A DNA stretch of 64,000 nucleotides from Quillaja saponaria (taxonomy: Eukaryota; Streptophyta; Magnoliopsida; Fabales; Quillajaceae), in the NCBI GenBank assembly GCA_029379385.1, contig CM055608.1, forward strand, positions 32,719,048-32,783,047. Reading direction: 5' to 3'. The notes below the pieces were generated by a model. That model was not told where the DNA came from. It was given only the letters and a program-made list of their open reading frames with translations, and did not search any database. Shown here piece after piece: positions 11,341-24,767 of the stretch (the first letter of the stretch is position 1; every line of letters starts with the position of its first letter). The translations under genes and the position numbers were made by a program.

Positions 11341-14300
11341 TGGTAAGCCACATCGTACGCAAAACGACAGTTGAAATGTATAATAGATCCTGACCGTTGG
11401 ATTTTCTGCCTTTGTGAATCGGATGGTACGGGAGACTGGAGCACCTCCCTCAGATAATTTGGTTGAAGAGGAAGAAGAACCAGATTCGTAAACCTTTTTA
11501 AATGACCAAAACAAGTAACGTAATGTCTGCATTATTTTATTTTATTTTATTTTCTAGATAGAAGTTTGTATATAAATCATCAAATATAGTCTGTTTAATT
11601 AACAAAATAACATTAAGTTCTTCAACTTGAATCTTTAAGCTTCAATAAATCATGAATATCTCAAAGTTTTAATGTTATTAAAGTTATATAAATATGTAAT
11701 GTTTTTCATCTAAACATGTGGTACTAATAAGTAATTTTTTCATTTTATTAAAAATAAATAAAACATGAGAAGATATTTTGGTGCATAAGATTATTTCTAA
11801 GAGGAGTTGCATTGCACGTGACTCAATGTGTCTTTTGTTCTTTTCCTTTTTCATATTTTTCAACCAAGTTAATGGAAGTCTCATGAATAATAACGAACCA
11901 AAGCCTGTAATGTAGATAGGAATCACGGAATTGCTATTAAATATTTTTCCCTTTTGGGTCTGAACATGCATGTACTTGCATTTAACAGTGATATATTTAG
12001 AAACGGGTTTCAATTGCATACAACTTTCTTGCACGTCCAAATCTATATCGTATATAAAAGAATATTGAAGGAAAAATATTTTGATTTCTTACTTTATTAT
12101 TTGTATTTATTCAATTTCTAATATTGTCTCTTACTTCTACAATTTATTTTTGTGCATCTATTTATTACTATTTTTCATTTTATGGGAAACAAAAATAAAA
12201 ATTATGATGTGCAATGAAATTATAAAAAAGTTATGTATAAGTATTGAGAGCTATAATAGTAAAAATTATCGATAAAAAATAACAAAATATTAACGATCAT
12301 ATTAAATTAGTATTCAATGAAAAAACACAAGTTATCAAAAGTATCTTCAAAAAATTGATTCAAAATATCCCTTATGATTTGCTAATTTTTAAATATAAAA
12401 GTGGTTTAGTGAATTTTTTTATTTTTTTTTTACTATTACATAAATACTTTTTAGTTATTATTTTGCTCCAAATAAATTATTTATTTATTTTCTATTTCTT
12501 CTCTATTTTAATATTAATAGAATTGTAATTGTTTTGGTTAATATAATTACTACGGTGTATTATTTTGTAAATTTTATATCATAAATAAGATTTACATGCA
12601 ACAATGTATGTCACTGAAGCTAATATAAATATAATAAGTTTTGATTACTATTTTCTTTAATTACTTGCTGAATTTGAATTCTAAATGCTTTAAAACTTTG
12701 AATTTATATTTTGTGTATGGTCATAGTTATGGGGCAAAGATTTCAAGAATAATTTTTTAAAGGAGAATAAGAAAGATAATGACTTGGTATTCCATGTTTT
12801 TGAAAAGACTCAGAGAATTTTGCAACTATCAAATTATAAAATCATTTGAGTTTTGTTGTTTAATATTACTTACTTTTGTTAACTAGATTTTAGTTGTTCT
12901 TAAAAATAATTAGATGAAGTATTTTAAAAAACAAATATACAAAATTTATTTCAAATTGCACAGTGCACATGACACGGCTACCATATTGTTCTCTTTTGTT
13001 TTTTGGGTTTTTAGAGATAATTCATATATTTGACTTCTTCAGGAGATTACAATTCGCTTATTACTACGACCAACCACATTTGGATATTATTTTATACTAA
13101 AATTCATGTAAACTAAATAATAAGTTATTGTAAATTTTGCATCCAAAAAAATATTTTATTATAAGTAGTTCATAAATTTATTACATTGATTTTTCTTACC
13201 AAATTCATCAATCAATTTATAAAATTTATTATCTATGCTTATACAAATTTATTACTATGTGAGAAAAGAGCTAGTATACATGTAACACTATTCGAATAAA
13301 AAAAACTAAATATTTTTATTGTCATATTTTTGCCAAACACTGTAGAAGAAGAAAAACATTTGAGGTAGGCACCCAACAAGATCTGAACCAATAACTAGTT
13401 ACAAGTTAACAAACATACTGGTGTTGCTAGACCCACCGTTGGTTATTTTGTAATTTGTATGTCAATGCAATAATCGTTTTATTTTTTACCAAAAAAATTA
13501 GCATAAGATTTAACACGAATTAATAAATACATAAAAACTGAACCATAAGTCTGATTTTGAGAAAAAAAATAAAAATCATACTCTATAAGAATAAAATATA
13601 TTTTAATTTAATAAATAATTTTAGACTTTCAATTTGTAAATTATAATATACTTAACTAGAGAGAGGAAAGAAAATTAAACGTGGCCCGACGATCTTATAT
13701 GTGCATTGAAACTTCAAGTGTTTAATTAATTGTTCAAATTATCTCATCTTTTTAAATTAATTAATATATATATATACAAGTCAAGATATCTAAGTTTCCA
13801 ACATTTAAAACAAATCTCCCAATTGTTGAAGACTACTACCCACATCGCATTTACTAATCATTATTTCTTTTTCTTCTTTCTTATTTCTTCCAGTGCTATA
13901 TTTTTCTCATTAATTTTTAGTAAGATACACAAATATGACAAAATATAACCAAAAAGAGATGGTCTAAATCAACACAATTTTTATTTTATAAAAAAAGGGT
14001 TCAGTGTAAAAATGTTAATGATTATCAGCATGACATCAACCCATTGGACTAGTTACATGTCACATCCTCGTAAACTAATTCAACGATAAATACATTTTTA
14101 TATTTATGTGTACACATGATATATAATATTCATTAAATCTAAATTTATATCATAAAAATAATGTGTAATAAATTTATTTGTTATCTCTAAAATAAGAAGT
14201 TTATTTATTTGTTATCTCTAAAGTATAACGTTTACGACAACATCTTAGTATTATGCAAAGTTATAATATTATTAATTGTTAAATTAAATTAAAATATTTC

Positions 14301-14470
14301 ATTTGAATTGATCAACTTTCGTTAATTATTGTAAATTGAATTTATCTTGTTTTTTTTTCTTATGAAAAGCCTAATCTAAGAGAGAAAACATTGGCCCATT
14401 TCACAACTAATAAGGCCAGTTTTCAAGATCGATCCTAGCCCATAAAGTAGAGAAAAGGCCTCGCCGCCTT
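11341..14470. other. AT-rich intergenic spacer, no gene seen
   Basis: About 3.1 kb of very AT-rich DNA separates the divergently transcribed NHX and eIF2B-epsilon genes. Only short frames occur and none has recognisable domains. A small local duplication around 14165-14225 repeats TTTATTTGTTATCTCTAAA. I found no terminal repeats that would define a transposon, and no RNA gene I could support. Confidence 0.55.
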
Positions 14471-14550
14471 CATTCATTCACAGTAACACCCTCGGCTCTC
14501 CCAACTTCAGCTTCAGCTTCTCGTTGTCAAAACTCAACTGTAGCAGCAGT

Positions 14551-14637
14551 ATGCATTCCATACCACTGCAACCAACACTTGCCTTCAGTCTTCCACTTCT
14601 TCCATCTCATATTTTCTGGTTATTTTTCTGTTTGTAA
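14551..14637 (+). promoter_or_regulatory. Upstream ORF (28 codons) in the eIF2B-epsilon leader
   Basis: An ATG at 14551 opens a 28-codon frame (MHSIPLQPTLAF...) ending at TAA 14635-14637, 88 bp before the main start at 14726. It lies in the expected 5' leader if transcription begins near 14460-14500. No leader intron is apparent. Conservation of the peptide is unknown. Confidence 0.5.
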
Positions 14638-14725
14638 TTGCACGCAAGGTATAATCGAGGGGCTACTGTTGTGTTCAACGTAAAATTTCTCTGCTACAAG
14701 GAAGAAGAAGGAGGACGAGGAGAAG

Positions 14726-17700
14726 ATGGGTGCACAGAGAAAAGGTGCAACTAGGGTTTCCGAGGATCCGGAGGAATTAACACGTGTCCCCTTGCAGGCC
14801 ATCCTCTTGGCTGATAGTTTTACTACAAAGTTCAGACCCATAACCCTCGAACGCCCCAAAGTACTATTTCTCCTCCTGCTTCTGCTTATCTACCTTTGTT
14901 AATGTACATTCATGTATAATCAATTGAAAAGAAGGAAGCTTTGTTGGCATTATCCAATATTTATATCAAAAAATATAATAGACTTGCTTAAGTTTATTAA
15001 GATGTTATAGTTTGAAAATTTTGATCATAGAATTAGTCACGTAATTCTCGAGTAAGAATTCTTATACATCTCTTACTTAATGGGAGCTTGATTGAGTTTG
15101 TCAATTTGAAGCTTTAATATTATTAAGATTTTGGACACGTTTGATAAGAATGCAGTTTCATGAGTATATTGCCGAACTGATTTTTTATAGTTATAAGTAC
15201 AATGATCATGGAGGAATTGCTTTTGAATTTTACTGCGTTTTTGAAGGTACTATTGCCACTAGTAAATGTTCCAATGATTAATTACACCCTGGCATGGCTT
15301 GAATCTGCTGGTGTTGAAGAGGTTTTTGTCTTCTGCTGTGCGCATTCCAAGCAAGTGATTGATTATCTGGAGAAATCCGAGTGGTTATCACAACCAAATT
15401 TTACAGTCACAATGATAGAGTCACACAATTCTGTGAGTGCAGGAGATGCTCTTCGCTTAATTTATGAGCGCAATGTGGTAAGTATACAACTTAATTCTAA
15501 TTTAGTATTTTGTTTTCCTGTTCAATTGAAGCTGAATTGCTGATTGTTTCTTTTTTTTTTAAGAAATTATTCTTTTAATTGGATTGTGTTGCTTGGTCCC
15601 AGAATATAGTTGACGTCTATAGATACAGCAAGAGAGAGGTATTCTCATAAGTCTTAGACATGTTTCCTTAACAGGATTTGGAGGTGATTGGCTATTAGTT
15701 GTATCTCTAAGGTTAACATTAAGAACCACGCGTGCTAGATGCTATTATTATCACTACACTGCTATCCACATAAACCTTGGACATGTTTCTCTACAAGATG
15801 ATTTTTTTTTTTTTTTTTTTGGGTTATGGAGTTTAGCTGACTACTAGTTCTATTGATAAGGTTAACACCAGATCCCGTCCAATTATTCATGTGGTTTATC
15901 TGACTATTAAGGTCTGTTTGTTCCTCTGTCACATTTACAGTATAGTTCTATTCATTACTTATAAAAAAAAAAAAAAAAAGTTCTAACATATAGTCTTTTG
16001 TTGTTATTTCCTCGTCTGTAAGAGCTGGATTCATTCTGCGTGGGAATAAGCTCTAACAGCATACGAACAGTCTAATAAACTTATATTATATGGACCTATG
16101 CTTGCAGTCATAACCTGCAATTTCATTTGATGTAGTAACAACTTCCAGATCTTTTGTTTTATTTGAAGATACATGGAGATTTTGTTCTTATTAGTGGAGA
16201 TACTGTAAGCAACATGTCACTTACACAAGCACTTAAAGAGCATAAAGACAGAAGGAAAAAGGATAGCAATGCTGTAATGACCATGGTCATCAAACGATCA
16301 AAACCTTCACCAATTGCTCATCAATCTCGACTTGGTACAGATGAATTGTTTGTGGCAATAGATCCTACTACCAAGCAGCTTTTGTATTACGAGGATAAGA
16401 TAGACTATTCAAAAGGGACTATATATCTTGACAAATCGTTGCTGACCAATAACTCTTCTGTATCACTGCACAATGACAAGCAGGTTAGGCCCCTAATCCT
16501 TCCGACGTTTTTGATTTATTTTCAGATTAGCTATTATAGAAAGTAATTGAATTTCATCTGTTTTTGGTGTATATGTAACAATGACTAATTTTTGGAATAA
16601 TTTGTATTAATCTAAAATCAATTTTTAGTCATGGTCATGAATGAAAGTGTGGCTGGACTATGGAAGAAAATGCTAAGTCTGGAGACTGTATGCAATTTTT
16701 GTTAGTTTAGCTTTTAAATACAGTTTCATGATTGGCAATAGAAGATTTTGATGTGCTGTAAATGTTGTTTCTTTTTCTGACGTTGTGGTTGATTTTACCA
16801 GTTGAAAAGTTTGCATGGAACATCACTGATGCCCCCTCCTCCCCAGGACTGCCTTTCTTGTTTTATTTATTTGTTTACTTGTTAAACTTATTAAGGAAGC
16901 CCTATTATATGAACAGAATCCTTGTGCACAAAGAATACAGAGCCCAAGCCTTCAAATGATAACTGACCTCAATCATTGTTTTTTTTTTAAATTAATACCC
17001 GTTTGTTTACAATAAATCTGTAAACATTGACATACATTTGGTACTTTATGGTTCTTATTAATTGAAATTATCCTATGGGCATATCTTCTGGTATGAACGA
17101 AAGCTCATAAATTGCAATTCAATCTATATCTTTTCTCTGCAGGATTGCTATATTGACATCTGCTCGCCAGAAGTCCTAAGCTTATTTACTGACAATTTTG
17201 ACTATCAACATGTGCGGCGCCATTTTGTCAAGGGATTGCTTCTTGATGATGTAAGATTCTTCTGTATGCTTAATGTATCACCTTTTTATGTTATTGTTCT
17301 AATATGATAATAAATGGGTTATTGCTCTAATATAATATCACTTTTTTACATTATTGTTCTAATATGCTTAAACAAATTTGGGAATTGCCAGTTCTTGTAG
17401 ATCCACCAAAAAAAAGAAGAAAAAAAGAGAGCTTACAATACTAGGAAGTGAGGGTTTCAGCTTCAAATTTCAATTGACAAGGAGAAACCATTTCCTGGTT
17501 TAACTTTTTTGTAAATGCACTCAAATTGTCAGTTATCAATTAATTATTTGTCAATTATTCCTTTTGATTTTAGCTTTTTTTCTTAACCCACTCTTAAGCT
17601 GGCCATATATCCTTTCAGATAATGGGATACAAAATATTCACTCACGAAATACACTCAAGTTATGCGGCTAGGATTGATAACTTCCGTAGCTATGACACTG

Positions 17701-20700
17701 TTAGCAAGGACATAATCCATAGGTGGACGTACCCATTGGTGCCGGATGTCAAGTTCTTTGGTAATTCAGCAACTAAACTTGAAAGACAGGGGATGTACCG
17801 AGCATCAGGTAATGATCAAAGATTAACTGGTCACGCTACATTTTTGTGATTGTGTTTGAGACAAAGCCATGACATATGTTTTTTTTTCATTTAATAATTA
17901 CAAATCTTGTTTAAGGCAATGGTCAGTGTTATATGTTAGTTCTATTCCTATTAGCTTATGCATTGCGGATAATAAAAAATTCAATAGTTACTGTATTATT
18001 GTACTCGTAGTTATGTGGCCACCACTCACTTCTGACCTAATTCTGTGTGTGTCTTTTCACTGATTGTAATTTTATAAACTACCTTCCCCAACTCTAAATT
18101 GCATGTGCACACACTCACATAGACACACATGTCTGCACGTGTATTAACTTTACCATTTATTGTGTTTTCATGAGCTCTCTGTCCCTTTCCTCTCAGAAGT
18201 AGCACAATCGCGTTCTGCCGAGATTGGTCCATTCACTGTCATTGGATATGGAACAAAGATCGGGAGTAACACAAGTATTTCAAATTCAGTTATTGGAGAA
18301 GGGTGTACCATTGGTTCAAATGTTCATATACAGGGTTCCTATATATGGGACAATGTCACCATTGAAGATGACTGTAAAGTTAGCCATGCAATTGTATGTG
18401 ATGGAGTGACTTTGAAATTTGGAGCCATTTTAGAACCTGGTGTAGTGTTGTCTTTCAAGGTATTTATCTTATATCCTTCTGTAATGCTTTCAAAATGCAA
18501 ACCATTATCTATCATGCATTACTTGTTTTTGTTTTAACTAGTCACTCAGAATATATGCACATTATTGCTTTAAGTTAATGAAATGGCCTGCATGTCCACT
18601 CATAGGTGTTGGATGAACTAATTTCTAAAACTCTAATATATTTAACAATTTACAGTGTGAATATTGATAGTTTTGTCATTTACACATGATGCATCTGAGT
18701 TTTCTTGCTTTCCAGGTTGTGGTAGGGAAGCAGTTTGTTGTTCCTTCATACTCAAAAGTATCTTTGTTACAACAGCCAATTAAGCAAGATAGTGATGAGG
18801 AGCTGGAGTATGCAGATTGTAGCAGTGGTATTGCAGAGATTTCATATATTTAAAATTTTCCATGTCTTCATCCTAATTTCCTTGCTTGTTTCTTTACTTA
18901 CTAAGGTCCTTGCTGCAATCACGTGGAGTTTACAATATACCCATAGCATCAATTTAATTGATCATCAGTTTTGAAAAGGGGCCAGGCCTTGAAGTGAAAA
19001 ATATATGTGCCATTTGGCATTTTGTTGGGAATTAACAAAATCATCGTGAGATTAATAAAAATAAAATCAATATGAGAAAATTGTTCCACTAATAGAGATA
19101 TCTGTCAGACATTGACAATTTTTTATTTTTTTTCAAGGAAGCCACAACAATATTTACTTTGGAATTTGCATCGAGTTCTTACAAGTTGCAACTTGATACC
19201 TTCTGGCTTAATTGCAATCAGTTTAACTCAATATCTCAGTTTTCTTGGAATCCGAATATGAATGGTGGAACTCATACAACACAATAAATTTTGTGTACAA
19301 AAAAAGAAGAAGAAAACTCATACATTTATTATGGCCAATCTTATTTTTGTTACGTTCAACATAGATAATTTATCAGTTTAAAGCTAGTGTCCAGAATATC
19401 TGAATTATTTTGTTTGGTTTTTGTTAAACTTGCTTTAAATTACTAAAAGAACTTGGTATTCTTGTAGTGGTAACTGGTTTAATTTCACTTTAAAATTCGT
19501 TATGTTTTGCTTATGGATGTGTTGTTGAGAAGCTGATTGACACAGTGCATGCTAACTTATATGGTAGACAAAGCCAGGCTGGTTTTAGCCAATATGTTTT
19601 TCTTGTTGTCTATTTAATTTTGTAGTTACTTGAGATTTCTGCTTTAACCAGTTATGATTAATGTCTGACGACTCTTATTTTTTCATTTTCCCTCAAAATT
19701 TTAATGTAATCACAGCAATGACAAATGCAGTAGATATCTCAAATGGAGATATGACATCCCAAATATTGGAGACACAACACTGGCCTTCTCATGAGGTTAG
19801 TTCCTGATTTTGCTTGAATCTTTCTCTCAGTACCACTTGGCCTGGTGAATCAATATGTCTGGACTTATTTGTTTCACGTGTCGAAGATGTAGCATAGGTC
19901 CATATGAGTGTAACCTAGTTTATAATGCTAAAGCGGAGACAAAGGGCCTATCTGACAACTGCTTACAGTGCGGTTTATTGAGTTGGCCATAGGACTCCTG
20001 CAGCCTTGTAGTAATATGTATCAATATTTCTTACGTCTAAAATGTCCGTTGACTTTCGTATCAAATGGCAATACCTCCTCTCCCCAACAGAAGAGAAAAT
20101 AATTTTTGATGCATTTTTGTTCATTAAAAAAAATAATGTAATGCATCTGGTGGTGATTGAAAAGTCACCCTCAGGAAAGGAGGTATTGCGTTTTGAGTTG
20201 AGAGGAATGTCAAAGAAAGTTTCATCCCAAAACAAATATTACATTTTTGTACTGTGGCAATAAGAACACGAGATTTGGTGACTCAAAAGTCAAGACCCTC
20301 TCTTTTGGTCACGTTGAGTAATGCATTTCCCCAGGCAAATTAACCACACTTGAACATGTTGCCCAGGGACTTATCCAAGAGACTGCAAGTTTGCCGTTAT
20401 GTACGCATGTGGATATAAATATATCTGTGACTAACATTTGGACATGAAAGTGTCAGATTATAATGGTTATTTGTCATAATTGGGTATGTGATGGACACTT
20501 ACTCCAATTACACTCTTTGATCAGCTTGGTACAGGAGGAGTTGGTCATATTTGGTCAATTTGTGAAGGAGGTCATGAAGAAGAATGGAGGCATTCAGTTG
20601 CACCCATTCCTTCAGATAAAGTTGCTGAGGCAATGAAAGATACAGAGGATGAGCTGGAGTTAGCTCATGATGGAAGTATTCTACCTCCTTCTGGAGAGTT

Positions 20701-23583
20701 GAAACCTTACTCTAATGACTCAAGTGACGATAATGAAGACTCTAGAGATGAGTCTATCTACTTCGGGAAGGAGGTGCAGATGTCAAACTCAAAACTATGT
20801 TGTACAAACTTACTACATACTAGATTCAAGTATTCAATTAACGGTTGCAGGTTGAAGCAACCTTCCTTAGGGCTGCACACGAAAATATTGAAGAGGACCT
20901 TGTAGTCTTAGAAGTAAACTCACTGCGGTATGTTATACATACACACACACATTTATATATGTATGTTTATTCAGTTTTATTACTTGCTGAATTATAAGAT
21001 GGCTGTGTGCTGTATTTGGCTGTATTCCAACTGACATAACTGAATTCTGTTTTTGTAGTTGTTAGACACAGTTTTGGATCTTGAAAAAAAAAAAAGAAAA
21101 AAAAAAAAGGCTTATAATTCTTCATTTATATGTTCTATGGTTGCATATTCTTGAGGTGAAAAACTATTCAACTTTACACTCTTAGACTACACAACTGGGG
21201 GTAGTTAATTTCCTTTCCTGTAAATTCCACTGCTCTCATCCTAGTGTTTTAGCTTTGGATATCTCTGTAATTGTATTGTTTAGGAAGGTATCATTGTGTT
21301 TAAATTTAACTTCCATCACTATTGCGATTTTTTTCTGTTACCATCCTAATACAAAACTATGATTCTTATGTTATACCATTATTTTTCATGTTTGCATGTT
21401 CTTCACTCAGTGATGATTTTACCCACTTACATGGCAGGTTGTCATATAATAAGGAAGCTGCAGACTGTGCTGGAGCTATATTTTTTTCAATGATGAAATT
21501 GGCTTTAGAAACTCCACATACTTCAGTTAGTAAGTTGTTCCTATTGCTAGACTCCTAGGAAGCATGGATATCAGTACTTTGGTTTGGTATGGTATGATAC
21601 GGGTATAGGGGTTTGTCAATTTGAAAAAAAATATGGTACATGTATGGCAGGGTATGTTAACCAAGAATTAGGACTGCCATCCAGGTCGAGGATAGTACCT
21701 TGACCTTGAGTCTTTCTTTTCAGGATTTTTTAGGAGAAGGATCTTTAGGTTGGATAAGGCCGGGGAGATGGTCATTTAAAGTTTAAACCTTGGAGTCTCA
21801 CCAAGGCCTTCTAGAAATCTCATTCTCATCTACAAAAAAGGATTTTGTGAACTAGCACTGTTGAGAAGAATCAAACTCTGAAATGATTTTGTATTAAAGT
21901 TAAAATTTAACCTGTAATGTGATACATGTCCTTACTTGGTAATAACTAACTATAGAAAGCAAAAAACTCATACTTTATACTTTCTGAAAAAAATTACTTT
22001 CTAAGGCTAATCCTTAAAATAAATAACTTGTAATTATGGAGCATAAATTGGACTCTCTGTAAATAAAATAAGCAAACTTACTAAAGTACCTCCAGATGCT
22101 GAGCTTTCTGTTCTGGAAATCCTAAGATGCTTAAAATACACATTTTTGCAATTATATTTTCTCATGCTTTATAGGCAATGGACGTCATTTGCACAGCACC
22201 GGTAGTTATTATTTACACATTTAATTGTGTCTCGTATAGATACTTAATGAGTTTCTTTGAAATTTACTTTTCCAGACGAACTATTAAAGAATGTTAACTC
22301 TGTACTTACAAAATGGAAAAAGATTCTGAAGTTCTACCTGCCTGGCATGGATGAGCAGGTTTGTCTTGTTAATCTAGTTAACATATTGTGGGCTACATGC
22401 TCACTGGTTTTTTCGTTTTCTTTCTATGTAAAATTTATTGAATTTCGTTTGCTTTTTCCTTTATATGCTCTTACAGTTCTTATAAAAGTATCCAGTATGG
22501 ATTTAAATTTTGAACCTTAACGAATGCATAAGGTCAATGGAAAGAAAATATTTTACAAAATTGGACTTTATAGCTGCAATTGTTTTGCAAATTTTGTCGT
22601 GCATCTGGTTTTGGTTTCATGTTACTAGCTTATCTATCTAACCAATTTCAAGGGAAAGTGTAATTGAACACGCTGCATTCTGGAACTTTTAGTTTTCTCA
22701 TATCAGTCTCACTTGTGGAACTTAAAGTTACATAGAAGCCTATAAGTCTGTGCTGAATGTTGTCAGAGACTTTTAAGATGTTATGGTAATACTTGCTCCT
22801 TGAGTCCGTACTTGCGAATACACATTTGCAAATATAATTGACAATTACTTAATCGTGATGGCTACCGAATGGAAGGCCCACTGTTCATGGTCCATCCTCA
22901 GTTAATTATTTATTTTGTTTGGGTATTATGCAGATTGAAGTAATACTAAAATTTGAAGAAATGTGTTTGGAATCGGCACAGGAGTTTTCTCCGTTATTCA
23001 CGAAGGTAAGTTTATCTCATTGATTAGGTTTATTTGAAGATCTCATAACATTGATCTCTAGCCTCTTCCTATGTCTCAGCTCTATCCAGTTATCTGTTAC
23101 ATAATTACAAAAAAATTATACACACATACAAACATATTTATACATGGTAGTTACTTATTCTTTCTGCTAAGCTGGTTTCCATAGTCTGCACTACATTGCT
23201 TTATATAGTCTCATTGTTCATCTCTTCCGTCAATTTAAGTTGCAGTGGATTTATCTTCTGTTTATGGTCTATTTCTTTTGCAGATTTTGGAATATTTATA
23301 TGATAAAGATATTGTATTAGAAGATGCTATTTTAAGCTGGGAAGAAGAAAAAAGAGATGCAGAAGAGTCGGATAAAGTTTTTGTTAGGCAGGCCCAACCG
23401 CTCATTCAAGTGAGTATTTATATTCCTTTGTACACACAGAAGTATTCGTGTATTACTCGTATGGCCATTTCTTCTATGGGTCAAATGGTGTCTGTCTAGG
23501 GCAGCATTATCTTTTTTTTTTCTTTTCTTCTTCTTATCTGGCAGTGGTTAAGAGAGGCATCTGAAGAAGATGAAGAAGAGTAA
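14726..23583 (+). CDS. EIF2B5: Translation initiation factor eIF2B epsilon subunit, complete, 723 aa
   Basis: Catalytic subunit of the cytosolic exchange factor that reloads eIF2 with GTP. Exons: 14726-14860, 15247-15477, 16169-16483, 17143-17250, 17619-17808, 18197-18459, 18716-18827, 19716-19795, 20525-20773, 20851-20927, 21438-21529, 22276-22358, 22934-23005, 23284-23409 and 23545-23583. Their 2172 nt encode 723 aa; human and Arabidopsis homologues are about 720-730 aa. Residues about 20-250 form the nucleotidyltransferase-like domain ([27 protein letters not shown]). Residues about 330-430 form a left-handed beta-helix of hexapeptides ([24 protein letters not shown]). An acidic linker ([26 protein letters not shown]) follows. 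The C-terminal W2 HEAT domain ends in acidic-aromatic boxes ([27 protein letters not shown]) that bind eIF2. Its leader carries a short upstream ORF. Confidence 0.96.
20046..20225. repeat. Nested imperfect inverted repeat in eIF2B-epsilon intron 8
   Basis: The arms CAATACCTCCTCTCC (20069-20083) and GGAAAGGAGGTATTG (20174-20188) are inverted copies. Inside them GATGCAT (20108-20114) pairs with ATGCATC (20141-20147). The resulting hairpin of roughly 150 bp resembles a degraded MITE, but no target-site duplication was recognised. Confidence 0.4.
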
Positions 23584-24472
23584 TGAAGGAGGTACTTATG
23601 TCTACGTCGCATGGCTGAATATGCATTGTCTTACTATGACGAACATCACAATGATGTAGCGAACCTCGGAGTAATGCATGTGACAGTACTTCAACAGAAC
23701 TCTGCCCAGTAATCCACCCTAGTAATGAAGAATAATTCTGATTTGTATTTTTCTTATGCAATATTTTTTGGGAATTTAATAAATTGAAGTGGTTTAGAAA
23801 GTCATCAAAAAAGGAAAGAGTGGCCAGGAAGTAAATTCTCAAAGTTGATTACTCAGGATTTGTCATTTCCTTTGCTGTTGCAGAAGTCTGAATTCTCGAG
23901 ATATCTGGTCTGAAAGGATTTTCATAAATTAATGTTGTACGTGCTATAGTTGAGCAACTACCCTGCCCCTTAAGACCTAATGTAATACAATTTATGAAAA
24001 GATGGATGGTTCTTGTTATAAATTGATGCATTACCAAGTTTCAAGTTACTATTTCACATACATGGTTTGTTTTGGATAAGGAGGACAGTATGCTTTACAT
24101 ACCAAACTTCCCTTATTTGAACCTGACAGTCAACGTGTTCAATGTTGCAAATGGTCTTTTGAATCTGATATTAGAAGCGTTCAATGTGGCAAATTGTTTT
24201 CTATGGAACTCGAAAATTTTGTTTATACATGTAAGAACATAACTACACAGAAAATTACATGATGGAAGAAAAATATTTAATTCATAACCAACCTCAAAAT
24301 CCATTAATAATTAATGACTCAGCACTCTAACATGCCTGAATAAAATTAACTTCATATTAATTACATTTCAACTAAGGGCAGATTAGCAACACCTACTTAA
24401 TATGGCCTCGTTCTGCCCCAGAAAATTGTATTCTATGAAAAGGGGACAATTAGTCATGTGACCTACTCTTCA
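23584..24472. other. Intergenic between convergent eIF2B-epsilon and HASTY
   Basis: Presumed 3' trailer of eIF2B-epsilon followed by spacer. The minus-strand frames here have no recognisable domains. Around 24120-24200 there is a weak local repetition (CAACGTGTTCAATGTTGCAAA / AGCGTTCAATGTGGCAAA). Confidence 0.5.
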
Positions 24473-24583
24473 GGGTGCTGGGTGCTGGGTGCTGGGTGCT
24501 GGGTGCTGGGTGCTGGGTGCTGGGTGCTGGGTGCTGGGGGCTGTGAGCTGTGAGCTGTGAGCTGTGAGCTGTGAGCTGTGAGG
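24473..24583. repeat. Heptamer microsatellite (GGGTGCT)9 followed by (GTGAGCT)5
   Basis: Nine perfect GGGTGCT units from 24473 pass through a GGGGGCT transition into five GTGAGCT units plus a partial one. The two motifs differ at two positions, which suggests one array that mutated and then re-expanded. On the plus strand the first block offers ten G3 runs spaced by four bases, a strong G-quadruplex pattern. It lies 185 bp beyond the HASTY stop, probably in or just after its 3' trailer, where the RNA would be C-rich. Confidence 0.95.
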
Positions 24584-24767
24584 AAGAACATAACACCGAC
24601 ACTTCCACTCAGTATTCTATTTGCGTGAGCCTCTGGGTGAATTTTCTCAATTAAGCAGTTCCGCTGTGCAGAAAAAATGCCTTCTAATTCAAAGACGTAT
24701 ATGCTTTTAAATCAAACTCATTCTGTACATCGAAGCTGCCTTTAGAATGTATGATAATTATAATCCT

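Noticed and set aside
11341..14470. Hidden gene in the NHX/eIF2B-epsilon spacer
   Set aside because: The frames are short, AT-driven and lack splice-consistent exons. No conserved block was seen on either strand.
24473..24583. Telomere-like repeat
   Set aside because: The units are GGGTGCT and GTGAGCT, not the plant telomere TTTAGGG, so it is a microsatellite.
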